Shown in pieces: positions 26,382-35,642 of a stretch of DNA of 64,000 nt; the stretch's first letter is position 1; every line of letters starts with the position of its first letter. The position numbers and the translations under genes were made by a program. Origin of the DNA: PLanc-01 sp035342095 (GTDB lineage Bacteria > Planctomycetota > Phycisphaerae > Sedimentisphaerales > Anaerobacaceae); NCBI GenBank assembly GCA_035342095.1, contig DAOQWL010000012.1:28168-92167 (forward strand), written 5' to 3'. The notes beneath the pieces were generated by a model that ran no database searches, was not told the origin of the DNA, and worked only from the letters and a program-made list of their open reading frames with translations.

Positions 26382-27902
26382 ATGGCAGGAAGCTGCACTC
26401 ATCGCAGCAAGCGTTGGCGCTGGATGGCGGTATCGGTGGTTGTCTGTATCACGACTCTGACGATCACCATCGCTCTTGTGTCAGACAACTCCGGATCGGA
26501 GAATCCCGGTACCGCCAGGAGAACCGTCTCGGCGGCGGATCGAGTCGTCCATTTGCCCGCACCTCGCGAGCGGATCGAATCGATGCCGCTTGGCGAGGTG
26601 GGAACCGCCGTCAGGCCCGCCGATTCAGCGGCGGCAACGACACAGGACGCCCTCAGGGAAGCGGATGGGGGCGCCGAGGTCGAGGTTTCCGTTGACGAGA
26701 CGGGGCCGTCGAGGACGGACAGGATGCAGCAGGATGTGCTTCCCGCGCTGCGCAGCCTGTTCTCCCGCAAGTCGGCTTCGGGCAACGGGAATCCCGACGA
26801 GGCTCGTCTGGCTGCGTTGGACGTGTTGTTTGACCAGGGCTCGGAGCCCAAGGAGCGTCGCAGAGCGGCCTGGCTCCTGGCGCGAGATGCCAACAGCGTC
26901 GATACGCAGGTGTGGTCCGATCTTCTCATGGATCCGAGCTTCCCCGATTATTTGAAGGCCACGGTCGCCGAGGCGCTGGGTCACTCCTCGGTGCCCGAGA
27001 CCAGAGACCTCGTGACCGCAGCGCTGAGCAACCCCAGTGAAGCGGTCGTGCGCGGCGCGATCAAGGGACTGTCGGCGATCGGGGGAAAGGACAGCATCGA
27101 GCGGTTGTCGGACCTGATGTACTCGCCCAAATCGTCGGCGGGGATTCGCGAGGAGGCAGCGAGGGGGCTGGGACGGATCGAGGACCCCCAGGCAATGGAA
27201 GTCCTTGTCGGGGCCTATGCCCACGCGACGTTCGCCGAGGACATGGAGTTCCGAGCCGAAATCCTATCGACGATCGGGCAGCGGGAATCTGACGAGGAGA
27301 GCGTCGGCTTTCTGCAAAACGTTCTGGACGACGAGGCCACCGCGGGATCTCTGCGTCTGGCGGCCATCACTGCACTCCAGGACTACTCGGGCGAGGTGGG
27401 GCCATTGCTGCTGAAGTACCTGTCGGCGCAGGACAGTGACATCCGCGAGGAAGCCGCGTGGGTGTTGTCCGTGGCCGAGCAACCAGGCGAACTCTCGCCG
27501 GAACTCCTCGGTCTTCTCGCCGGGGAGCGGGATGCCGCCGTCCGCAAGCGGCTGTATCAGGCGTTGGGCAACCAGGAACAGGTCGATCTTCTGGCGGTCA
27601 AGGCGCAGGTGCAGCGGGAAACCGACCGACAGGCGAAGGTCAGCGGATATGGCCTGATTCTGGAGAATCTGAAGGATGCCGAAGGTGCTGGGATCGGTCA
27701 GTGGGCTGATGAAGTCGCCATTCCGGAGTTGTGCGAAATCGTCATGACGGCCGACACGCTCAACGAGAGGCTGGAGGCCGTTATCGCCCTGCAGAAGGCA
27801 CGGACCCCGGAGGCGGACGCCGCGTTGCAGGGCATTGCCATGGTCAGCGTGGATCAACGGATCCTGGATGCAATAGCCGGGAACACCGGCGCAACCCATT
27901 GA
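26382..27902 (+). CDS. Membrane-anchored HEAT-repeat protein
   Basis: This 506-residue protein has one N-terminal membrane helix (about 13-35), a disordered Ala/Arg/Glu-rich segment (about 40-125) and then HEAT-like helical repeats (about 130-500; for example LKATVAEALGHSSVPETR and SAGIREEAARGLGRIED). HEAT arrays serve as protein-binding scaffolds. No catalytic site is visible. The start at 26382 is preferred because GGGAGG lies just upstream. The next gene begins 14 nt after the stop, so the two are probably co-transcribed and may act together at the envelope. Confidence 0.75.
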   Translation: MAGSCTHRSKRWRWMAVSVVVCITTLTITIALVSDNSGSENPGTARRTVSAADRVVHLPAPRERIESMPLGEVGTAVRPADSAAATTQDALREADGGAEVEVSVDETGPSRTDRMQQDVLPALRSLFSRKSASGNGNPDEARLAALDVLFDQGSEPKERRRAAWLLARDANSVDTQVWSDLLMDPSFPDYLKATVAEALGHSSVPETRDLVTAALSNPSEAVVRGAIKGLSAIGGKDSIERLSDLMYSPKSSAGIREEAARGLGRIEDPQAMEVLVGAYAHATFAEDMEFRAEILSTIGQRESDEESVGFLQNVLDDEATAGSLRLAAITALQDYSGEVGPLLLKYLSAQDSDIREEAAWVLSVAEQPGELSPELLGLLAGERDAAVRKRLYQALGNQEQVDLLAVKAQVQRETDRQAKVSGYGLILENLKDAEGAGIGQWADEVAIPELCEIVMTADTLNERLEAVIALQKARTPEADAALQGIAMVSVDQRILDAIAGNTGATH

Positions 27903-27916
27903 AAGGGAGGACCACC

Positions 27917-28678
27917 ATGCGAAGTGTAGCAAGACATCTGTTCCGTGCGTTGGCTTGTGTGTTGCTGGGAGCAATCATATTCCCTGGGACGGCCGTCGCC
28001 GAGGTCTATGAGTATGATTTCTCGGGAGACCTGTGCATCTGGGATCTGAGCGAAACACGCGATACAGACTTCCTCGGCATCAACATGGACTACACCGTCA
28101 CGCAGGACTCCAAAGGCAAGCTGAGCGGTTACGGCAGCGCGAGCGCCAGCGAGATGGGAATCGACTTCTACCTGACGTACACGATCACCGGGTCGGTCAC
28201 GCAGCGCAACGGCATCGCCTACATCAAGTTCACCATGAAGATCAAGGGCACGGCCTATGACGGATGGGACACATACAAATTCAAGGCGTCGGCCACGGTC
28301 AACGCGGATTTGGACCCCGATGTGCAGTTGATTACCGGGACAATCAAGATCTCCGTGGCGATGGGCAGATACAAGGAGACTTGGCGGGACGACTACGAAG
28401 AGGATCTGCCCGCCGGCATGAATGGCTCGTTCAAGATGCGTCTCGATTACGATGCCAACGGCAAGAAGCTGTTGGGCGACGCCGAGTTGGAGCTGTCCAA
28501 CGGAGACATCTACGCATATGCGGTCAAAGGCACGGCCGTTGCCAAGAAGAGCGAAGACCGCCTGACCCTGTCGGCTCCGAAGATGCCCAAACTCAAGGTG
28601 TATGTCGATGAGACCACCGGAGATCTCAACATGCTCAGCGGAAAAGTGCTCGGTCAGAAGCTGAAGGCCGTGTATTGA
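27917..28678 (+). CDS. Exported beta-rich protein of unknown function
   Basis: This 253-residue protein has a clear signal peptide (hydrophobic about 9-26, cleavage after AVA). The rest is an all-beta pattern with alternating polar and hydrophobic residues (for example DFYLTYTITGSVTQR) and no Cys or catalytic motif. AAAGGGAGG precedes the ATG. It sits directly behind the HEAT-repeat gene, probably in the same operon. The family is not recognised. A lipid- or polymer-binding beta barrel is possible but unsupported. Confidence 0.75.
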   Translation: MRSVARHLFRALACVLLGAIIFPGTAVAEVYEYDFSGDLCIWDLSETRDTDFLGINMDYTVTQDSKGKLSGYGSASASEMGIDFYLTYTITGSVTQRNGIAYIKFTMKIKGTAYDGWDTYKFKASATVNADLDPDVQLITGTIKISVAMGRYKETWRDDYEEDLPAGMNGSFKMRLDYDANGKKLLGDAELELSNGDIYAYAVKGTAVAKKSEDRLTLSAPKMPKLKVYVDETTGDLNMLSGKVLGQKLKAVY

Positions 28679-28779
28679 ACGAGGCCATGGATCAGGCGAC
28701 ACGACAAGCGTGCCACACCGCCCACGCAGATTCGCCATCGACTCCTTGAGAAGCCGCCTGGCAATTCGACTCCGCCGGC

Positions 28780-31455
28780 TCACTGCCCTTTCGGCTGTGA
28801 TGCTGGCTCGGGCAGCCTGAGCACGGTCCGTATGAAGTCGACCGTCAGACGGTTGTAGTGCATGGCGCCGACGCCGTGACGTGATTGCGGGTAGACCATG
28901 AGCTGGAACGGCTTGTCCGCCCGCTGCAATGCGTCCACGAGCGTGAAGGTGTTCTGGATGTGGACGTTGTCGTCGATCGCGCCGTGGACGAGGAGCAGTT
29001 GCCCGTGGAGGTCCTTGGCGGCCTTCACCACCGAGGTTCGCTCGTAGCCGTCGGGGTTGTTCTGCGGCGTGTCCATGAACCGTTCGGTGTAGATCGAATC
29101 GTAGAATCGCCAGTCCGTGGGCGGCGCGCCGGCGATCCCGCCCGCAAAGAGCTTGCTGTGCGTCAGGGCGTAGGCGGTCATGAAGCCGCCGTAGCTGTAG
29201 CCGCTCATGCCGATCCGCTCGGCGTCCACGTACGGCTGGGCCGTCAGCCACCGGATCGACTCCTCGATGTCCCTGAGTTCCTGCACGCCCAACTGCCGGT
29301 AGGCGGTCCAGGCGGAGCACGCTCCCTTGCCGCTGGCGGGACGCGGGTCGCAGTGGAACACGATCGCGCCCATCTGCGTCAGCATCTGGTCCCAGGTCCG
29401 TCCCCCCTGCCATGAGTCGGAGATGCTCGGGGCGTGCGGACCGGCATACGTGGTGAACCAGACCGGGTACTTCCTGCCGGCGTCGAAGTCGGGCGGCTTC
29501 ACCATGCTCGCTTCGACCTGGAAGCCGTCGGACATCTCGATCTGGAACTGCTCGTAGCCGCCGAACGCGTATTCCTCGCGTTCGTACACGGGATTCGTGT
29601 CGAGCGTGCGGACCTTCGCGCCGTCGGTCGCGCGGAGGGCCACCTGGGTCGGCGTGTTCGCGTCACTCCACGAATCGATGAAGTACTTCCCGTTCGGGCT
29701 GACGTCTACGTTATGCTGGCCCGCAGCTTCGGTGAGCCGCCGGACCTCGCCTCCAGCCAGAGGGACGCGATAGAGATTCTCCGCGATCGGACTGTCGCGG
29801 GTGCCGGTGAAGTAGACCCAGCCCCCCTCTTCGTCCACGTGCTGGACACCCCGCACTTCCCACTGCCCGTCGGTAATCGAGTGCTTCAGTTGGCCGTCCT
29901 TGTCGTAGAGGTAGAGGTGCTTCCAGCCGGTCCGCTCACTGGTGAGCAGGAGCGACCCATTGGCCAGGAACCTCATCTCGCTCGGCGGCTCCACCCAGGC
30001 CTCGGTCGTTTCGCGAAGCAGACGTTTGGGCCGGCCGCCCCATCTCGACGTCGTGCTGATATCGAGCCAGGTCTGGGCTCGATCCTGCACAAAGAAGTAG
30101 ATCCGTTCGCTGTCCGGCGTCCAGCCCGCGCCGGGAACCAGATAGTCGCCTTCCGTGTACCCCGAGAGATCGACCCACCGGACGGCCCCGCCGGCGACGG
30201 AGACGATCCCCAGTTTCACCGTCGGATTCGGCTCGCCCGCCCGCGGATACCGCGTCGGTTCGACCTGCCTTGGGGACGACGCGTCGTTGACCACGACGTA
30301 CTCCGGCACGGGCGTGTCGTCCGTTCGCAGGAAGGCGATGGCCGAGGAATCCGGACTCCACCAGAACATCCGCCACCGGCGATTGAGGATCTCCTCGAAG
30401 TAGACCCAGTCCGCCTGGCCGTTGAGGATCAGGCCGCCGCCGTCTTCGGTCAGCGCCCGTTCCGTCTGCGTCGCGACATCCACGACGTACAGGTCGCCCT
30501 CTCGCACGAAGGCGACGAACTTGCCGTGCGGGTCGAACTCCGCGTGCTGCTCCGCCTGGGGCGTACTCGTCAGGCGGACCGCGGTCTGCCCGTCCGTCGT
30601 GAGGTAGTACAGATCGTTCTCGTAGTCAATGAGGACCGCAGTGCGGTCGTCCGTCATGTGGAGCCACGTCCGCCGAGAGATCGCTTCCGCATCCTTCGGG
30701 CGCATCGCAGGCAGACGGCGCAACCCCGCGCCCAGGGCATTGGGATCCAGGAACAAGGCCGAACGACCACTCGTCGCATGGACCTTGTACAGACGGCCGT
30801 CGCGCGTCTGGAGGTAGTGCTCGCCGTCGTCGAGCCAGGTCAGGCCGCCCACAGGCGAGCCGCTGAAGTTCGCGCGGTTCTCGGGTCCGTACACGGTCTC
30901 GAAGGTGATCGGCTTGACGCACTCCCGCGTCTGAGCCCGCGGCCTGACAAGGCCGTGAGTCAGGGGCGCGTAGGAGTCAATTCGGCAGACAGGAAAGATG
31001 TCCCCTTCCGCGGGTTGGTCCAGGAGTTCCCAGATGCGAGGTCTCTTCCTCGCCTTCGCGTTGAGCAGTCGGCGAATCTCCGCGTCGAGTTTCTGGCCGG
31101 TCTTCACGAGGACTGTCCCGGCGTCGAAGCGTCGAACCTGCCGCTCGGATCGAGCCTCCAGACGGATGGTCTCTCCGTCCCGGACGACTCGCTCGATGGT
31201 CCACAGCGTGACATCCAGATCGACGTCTTCGCGGAGTTCGTGGACCTCGATTCCCCTGCGTTGCAGACGCTCGGTCAGGCCGCGCAACGACGATGGGAAC
31301 AGATAGGCATACGGCTCGCGCCCAGCGGAGCGGTCGCCCGGCCGCTCGCCCGCGGGCGAACTTCCCACGGCACAGACGCCGAGCGTACACAGGAACACCG
31401 CCGCCAGGCTCAGGCGACCGAACGAACAACACACACTTCTTACCGATCCATTCAT
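28780..31455 (-). CDS. Secreted S9 (DPP IV-like) peptidase with extra N-terminal domain
   Basis: This 891-residue exported serine peptidase has a signal peptide and an extra domain at about 45-135. A DPPIV N-terminal beta-propeller (about 180-600) and an alpha/beta-hydrolase domain (about 630-885) follow. Catalytic residues are visible: Ser in GMSGYSYGG, Asp in HGAIDDNV, His in QSRHGVG. The short N-terminal domain (YAYLFPSSLRGL, GIEVHELRED, AGTVLVKTGQKLDAEIRRLL) resembles the accessory segment found after M14 carboxypeptidase domains. This fusion is my inference. Start ATG 31455 is chosen because GAGGAG lies 7 nt upstream. Likely role: digestion of oligopeptides in the periplasm or outside. 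Confidence 0.88.
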   Translation of the reverse strand: MNGSVRSVCCSFGRLSLAAVFLCTLGVCAVGSSPAGERPGDRSAGREPYAYLFPSSLRGLTERLQRRGIEVHELREDVDLDVTLWTIERVVRDGETIRLEARSERQVRRFDAGTVLVKTGQKLDAEIRRLLNAKARKRPRIWELLDQPAEGDIFPVCRIDSYAPLTHGLVRPRAQTRECVKPITFETVYGPENRANFSGSPVGGLTWLDDGEHYLQTRDGRLYKVHATSGRSALFLDPNALGAGLRRLPAMRPKDAEAISRRTWLHMTDDRTAVLIDYENDLYYLTTDGQTAVRLTSTPQAEQHAEFDPHGKFVAFVREGDLYVVDVATQTERALTEDGGGLILNGQADWVYFEEILNRRWRMFWWSPDSSAIAFLRTDDTPVPEYVVVNDASSPRQVEPTRYPRAGEPNPTVKLGIVSVAGGAVRWVDLSGYTEGDYLVPGAGWTPDSERIYFFVQDRAQTWLDISTTSRWGGRPKRLLRETTEAWVEPPSEMRFLANGSLLLTSERTGWKHLYLYDKDGQLKHSITDGQWEVRGVQHVDEEGGWVYFTGTRDSPIAENLYRVPLAGGEVRRLTEAAGQHNVDVSPNGKYFIDSWSDANTPTQVALRATDGAKVRTLDTNPVYEREEYAFGGYEQFQIEMSDGFQVEASMVKPPDFDAGRKYPVWFTTYAGPHAPSISDSWQGGRTWDQMLTQMGAIVFHCDPRPASGKGACSAWTAYRQLGVQELRDIEESIRWLTAQPYVDAERIGMSGYSYGGFMTAYALTHSKLFAGGIAGAPPTDWRFYDSIYTERFMDTPQNNPDGYERTSVVKAAKDLHGQLLLVHGAIDDNVHIQNTFTLVDALQRADKPFQLMVYPQSRHGVGAMHYNRLTVDFIRTVLRLPEPASQPKGQ

Positions 31456-31575
31456 GCCCGGACTCCTCTGCATCGGGTCTCGACGGTTCACAAGACAGCA
31501 AACGGTAAGCGCAATCGTGGGACCTTGTCAAGAGATCTGAAACGACAGAAGCCGGGCAGAGCCACAAATGAGAAG

Positions 31576-31617
31576 ACTCTCCTGGGCGCCAGAGAGAGAG
31601 AAGACGCCCAGGAGAGT
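31576..31617 (-). terminator. Strong hairpin after the MCP gene
   Basis: ACTCTCCTGGGCG (31576-31588) pairs with CGCCCAGGAGAGT (31605-31617). A weak T-rich tail (CTTCTCATTT) follows on the minus strand. Confidence 0.65.
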
Positions 31618-31637
31618 TCGGTGAAAGGGCTGTTGAA

Positions 31638-33728
31638 TCAAGCGTTGAAGTCGTGCAAACTCTCTTCCGAGTCGCTCAGCGGGATCGCCTTGCCCGCAGG
31701 CTTGGCGGCAGTACGCTGCACCTTGTCCGAATGGCTGGCGATCTTGTGGAGCACCTCGTCCGACTTGCCGAAGGTGCGTGTCTTCGACTTGGGCGTCTCG
31801 GCCGGATGATGTTTGTGTTCGAGATTCAGGTGAATCGGGTGGCGCTCGGCCTTGGCTCCCTCCGGACGCGCCGCCTGGTTTCTTGTACCGCCGACTATCG
31901 CCACCAACCGGCCGACGATCTCCTGCATCGATTCGGCCTGGGCGCTGAGTTCCTCTGAGGCGCTGGCCGACTCCTCGGCATTGGCCGCATTCTGCTGGGT
32001 GACCTTGTCCATCTGGGAGACGGCGGTGTTGACCTGATCGATCCCCTGCGCCTGTTCCTGGCTGGCCGCCGCGATCTCGCTGACCAGGTCCGTCGTCTTG
32101 CCCACGCTCTGGACGATCTCCTCCAGGACCTTGCTGACCTCGGTCGCGATGTCCACGCCGTTCTTGGAGTTCTTCACCGACTCTTCGATCATGCTGGCGG
32201 TGTTCTTGGCGGCCTCCGCGGAACGCATGGCGAGGTTCCGCACCTCTTCCGCGACGACGGCGAATCCCTTGCCCGCCTCGCCGGCCCGAGCGGCCTCGAC
32301 GGCCGCATTCAGGGCCAGCAGGTTGGTCTGGAATGCGATCTCGTCGATCACCTTGATGATCTTGGAGGTCTCATCCGAACTCTTCTGGATCTCATGGATC
32401 GCCTGGCTCATTCGGGCCATTGATTCGGCGCCGGTGCCCGCGGCCTTCTTCGCATCAGCGGCCAAGGTGTTGGCCTGCTGGGCGTTGTCCGCGTTCTGTT
32501 TGGTCATTGAGGACATCTCTTCCAGACTGGCGCTCGTTTCTTCGAGGCCGGCCGCCTGCTCTGTGGCACCTTCGGCCAGCGACTGCGACGCCGCTGAGAC
32601 CTGTCCGGATGCGGCGGCCACCTGCTCGGAGCCTTCCGTCAGGCTGGCAATGATCCGCCGAACGGGACCGGTGATCGAGCGCGTGATGAACACGGCCATG
32701 AGGACACCGGCCACGACGGCAATGCCAAGACCGACGATCATGGTTGTCGACGCGGTAGAGAGAGAACTGGCTGCGGCACCAGCGGCCTCCTGCGTGTCCT
32801 TCATGCCCAGATCCGCCGTATCCTTCGCAGCCTCAAGAACCTCAACCGCCACGTTGTTGCGATTCGTGTTCAATTCCTCGCGGGCATGCCAGTTGCTCAG
32901 AAATCGCTCCATGCAGCCGAGATAATCCCGCCCTGCCCTGCGGCACTCCTCGATCTGCTTGAGGTTCTTTTCCAGCCTCGTGATTGCCTTCAGTTCGTCC
33001 AGCTTGCTGTTGACCGCGTCGAACTTCCTTTCGGCCTCCTGAAACAGTTTGAGGTCGCGTGTGGCGATGGCATGCCACGTTCCGACGCGAATGAGGTTGC
33101 CCAAGTCAATGATGTCGTTGCAGAGCACCGTCTTCCTGACCCGCTCCTTCAGTTTCTCGACGCTGATCGTTGAACCCGCCGTTACGACCGGCGCAGTTTC
33201 CGGTTTCAACACGGCGTCGATCTCCTCATCGAGATTCGTCATTTGGTCAGCCAGAAACCCGCCACACATCTCCATGTACTTGTCAGCCGCGATCAGCAAG
33301 GCTGCCTTTTCCTGTCCCATGGCATCCGTCGTAGAGACGGTGCCATCCAGCAACTGCTGGTATTCCCTTGCCTTTGCCTCCGCCTTGGCGGCGTTCTCCC
33401 CGAGCGTTGTCATGCCGTACTTGTCCGCATGGTCTTTCGCCTCGCCCAGGTGCTTCTGCACCTCCTCCAGACTGGTTCTGGCGGCATCCAGGAAGCTCTT
33501 GTCTTCCGTAAAGGCGTAACCACGGACCTGGTACATCGTCTGGAGCGAGGATCGCTCGATATCGTTGGCGATTGCCACCTCGGGGACATTTTGCTCCGAC
33601 AGCTTGATGGCGGTCCTCTTGACGTTGAACATGCTGAAGACAGCCAAGCCGCCCAAGGCCACCGCAATGACAATCAACGTACTGAATCCCAGTGCGATCT
33701 TGGCGCCGAGTTTCATCTTTCCGAACAT
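31638..33728 (-). CDS. Methyl-accepting chemotaxis protein
   Basis: This 696-residue inner-membrane receptor has TM1 (about 12-32) and a periplasmic helical ligand-binding bundle of about 270 residues (HBM/4HB-like). TM2 (about 300-325), a HAMP-like region and a cytoplasmic signalling domain follow, with the invariant tip containing EAARAGEAGKGFAVVAEEVR. The C-terminal 80 residues are a Lys/Arg/Ser-rich tail. Start ATG 33728 has GGAAAGGA upstream; the in-frame start at 33863 lies in the preceding gene's end region. It follows cheW by 58 nt and is probably co-transcribed. The ligand is unknown. Confidence 0.93.
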   Translation of the reverse strand: MFGKMKLGAKIALGFSTLIVIAVALGGLAVFSMFNVKRTAIKLSEQNVPEVAIANDIERSSLQTMYQVRGYAFTEDKSFLDAARTSLEEVQKHLGEAKDHADKYGMTTLGENAAKAEAKAREYQQLLDGTVSTTDAMGQEKAALLIAADKYMEMCGGFLADQMTNLDEEIDAVLKPETAPVVTAGSTISVEKLKERVRKTVLCNDIIDLGNLIRVGTWHAIATRDLKLFQEAERKFDAVNSKLDELKAITRLEKNLKQIEECRRAGRDYLGCMERFLSNWHAREELNTNRNNVAVEVLEAAKDTADLGMKDTQEAAGAAASSLSTASTTMIVGLGIAVVAGVLMAVFITRSITGPVRRIIASLTEGSEQVAAASGQVSAASQSLAEGATEQAAGLEETSASLEEMSSMTKQNADNAQQANTLAADAKKAAGTGAESMARMSQAIHEIQKSSDETSKIIKVIDEIAFQTNLLALNAAVEAARAGEAGKGFAVVAEEVRNLAMRSAEAAKNTASMIEESVKNSKNGVDIATEVSKVLEEIVQSVGKTTDLVSEIAAASQEQAQGIDQVNTAVSQMDKVTQQNAANAEESASASEELSAQAESMQEIVGRLVAIVGGTRNQAARPEGAKAERHPIHLNLEHKHHPAETPKSKTRTFGKSDEVLHKIASHSDKVQRTAAKPAGKAIPLSDSEESLHDFNA

Positions 33729-33786
33729 CGCTATTCCTTTCCAAAAGAGTATGAGAGTTGCCTTTCGTCGCAGGCATCCGACCGGA

Positions 33787-34344
33787 TCACCTGTCCAAAT
33801 CAACCGCCTCGGCGGACTGAGAGGGTCCGGCGCCGACACAGGCGCTGATCGCGCCGATGTCACCGCCGGCCAGGACCCGGTCGATATCGAGCAGGATCTT
33901 CACCCTGTCGCCGATCTTGCCCATGCCCAGGATGAAATCGGTGTCCACAGATGCGCCAAATTGTGGGGCTCCCTCAATGTCCTTGCCGGCAATATCCAGG
34001 ACTTCCTGGACACGATCCACGATGATCCCCGTGTTGAACTGGTGCCCGGCCTGGCTGATCTCGACCACAATAATGCACGTCTGGTCGGTAATCTGGGCGG
34101 TCGGCATCCCGAACTTGGTGCGCAGATCCACGACCGGGATCACCTGGCCGCGGAGGTTGATGACCCCCCTGATGTGCGCCGGCGTCTGCGGCACGGCGGT
34201 GATGTCCATGTACCCGATGATCTCGCGGACCTTCAGGATTTCCAGGCCGTACTCCTCCGCCCCCAGGGCGAACGTCAGGTACTTGTTGTCGTTCTTGAAC
34301 TGATCTATCGTCCGACCGCACCGGGCTTCCGCTGTTTCCGCCAT
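33787..34344 (-). CDS. cheW: Chemotaxis coupling protein CheW
   Basis: This 185-residue protein has a CheW fold: YLTFALGAEEYGLEI, then VPQTPAHIRGVINLRGQ, then PVVDLRTKF. CheW links receptors to the kinase CheA. No cheA, cheY or cheR gene is in the window, so this pair must work with a main cluster elsewhere or form an accessory array. AAGGAG is placed 7 nt before the ATG. The partner receptor lies immediately downstream. The sequence ACTAGGGTA upstream (34540-34548) is shared with the regulator's own upstream region. Confidence 0.93.
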   Translation of the reverse strand: MAETAEARCGRTIDQFKNDNKYLTFALGAEEYGLEILKVREIIGYMDITAVPQTPAHIRGVINLRGQVIPVVDLRTKFGMPTAQITDQTCIIVVEISQAGHQFNTGIIVDRVQEVLDIAGKDIEGAPQFGASVDTDFILGMGKIGDRVKILLDIDRVLAGGDIGAISACVGAGPSQSAEAVDLDR

Positions 34345-34539
34345 AGTTTATCTCCTTACTCTCTCCTGATTCAGATGGATTCCCACGCATCCGCGTCCGA
34401 CAGCGCCGCAAAGCGACGCATGACGCCGCGATCACGAGAATCCGACGGGGGCCGCGACCTCCGCACACCCACGCGTGGGAAAACGTTCCTGCCATCGGCC
34501 GGCGGCAGGACCCTCTTCACTATGAATTCCCATGTGCGA

Positions 34540-34548
34540 ACTAGGGTA
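34540..34548. promoter_or_regulatory. Possible regulator box upstream of cheW-mcp
   Basis: TGCGAACTAGGGTA here and TGCACACTAGGGTA at 35384-35397 agree at 12 of 14 positions and flank the FixJ-type regulator gene. Confidence 0.4.
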
Positions 34549-34568
34549 AGTCATAGCGTTGGCACGTC

Positions 34569-35210
34569 TCATGGGTCGCGGTCTTTGCGACCTTGCTCTT
34601 CCCATCCGCTGCGGAACAGCAGGCCGATGAGGTCGGCGACATTTTCCGCACCGACCTTCCGCATGATGTTGGCCCGATGAAATTCCACCGTCTTGATCCC
34701 GACTCCGAATTGATGCGCGATCGCCTTGTTCGTCGTCCCAGCGACGATTCGGGCCAGCACTTCCTGCTCCCGGACGCTGAGGTTCTCGAAGCGACAGGCC
34801 AGGGCCCGGCGTTCCTCCTGTGTCCGACGGCTCTCCAGGTCCCATGCCACGGCCGCCTGAATCTGGTCCAGGAGGTACTGATCGTTGCCCGGTTTCTGAA
34901 GAAAATGGAAGGCGCCTTCGCGGATGGCCTGCACCGCAATCGGAATGTCACCGTATTCCGTTAGGAAGATCACCGGAATCCGATTCCCCCGATCTCGCAC
35001 CCAACGGAACAGCTCGATTCCGCTCATCCCCCGCAGGCGAACCTCCAGGATCAGGCAGCCCGGACGGGCGGGGTCGTGTCTCTCGATGAACGCCTGCGCG
35101 TCAGAGTGGTTCTCCACAGGCAGTCGAATGGATTGCCCAAGTCGCCGTAACCTTTCCTGTACCTCCTTGTCGCCGTCAACAACGAACACGGTCGGCTCTG
35201 ACTCGCTCAT
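34569..35210 (-). CDS. FixJ/NarL-type response regulator with Asp-to-Glu receiver
   Basis: This 213-residue protein has an N-terminal receiver domain (about 5-120) and a C-terminal LuxR-type HTH (about 145-205; contains LSVREQEVLARIVAG and NKAIAHQFGV). The receiver keeps Thr84 and Lys106, but the phosphorylation site reads LILEVRLRGMSG, with Glu56 replacing the usual Asp. The acidic pocket is VVDGD rather than VVDDD. Glutamate can mimic phosphorylation, so the protein may be always active. The start at 35210 follows AAGGAG by 6 nt. No sensor kinase lies beside it. It sits upstream of cheW-mcp and may control both units. Confidence 0.9.
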   Translation of the reverse strand: MSESEPTVFVVDGDKEVQERLRRLGQSIRLPVENHSDAQAFIERHDPARPGCLILEVRLRGMSGIELFRWVRDRGNRIPVIFLTEYGDIPIAVQAIREGAFHFLQKPGNDQYLLDQIQAAVAWDLESRRTQEERRALACRFENLSVREQEVLARIVAGTTNKAIAHQFGVGIKTVEFHRANIMRKVGAENVADLIGLLFRSGWEEQGRKDRDP

Positions 35211-35642
35211 CATGGTCTCCTTCTTGACGATCATGGTGTGCCAGAACAGTCCATTCCCACACCGGGGAAGCTGGCCGAAGTGACACCTTAAAGTTGGTCC
35301 GCTCGATGAATCCACCGCTATGTTCCGGGCCTCTCTGGCTGCATCGTCATCTGACGAAAAATACTTGACTCGAAAACACCGGATGCACACTAGGGTATAC
35401 CCAAGGCAACCTCAACAGCGATGCACAAGAACGCGACAGACGGATGCCCCAATGGATGGACCAGGACGGCCGACTTTGTCACCCCCCTGACAGACGTGCA
35501 GACCCACGAGATCGACCCGGGCAACTCGACGAGCCGTTTCAGGCCGGGGCGGCTCTCTGTGGCGAGATTGTGTTGTCAGAATCACAGCGGCCCTTTACCA
35601 TACAGGGACAATCAAGCTGGGTCTCCAGTAAGGAGCTTCACT
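35211..35642. other. Divergent regulatory region
   Basis: This region lies between divergent genes. It contains the second copy of the ACTAGGGTA box (35389-35397), 180 nt upstream of the regulator start. It also carries TTGACT at 35365 on the plus strand, without a convincing -10. No gene is seen. Confidence 0.35.

Noticed and set aside
29434..31809. A 791-codon plus-strand frame opposite the S9 peptidase
   Set aside because: Antisense shadow; the minus strand carries complete S9 catalytic motifs.
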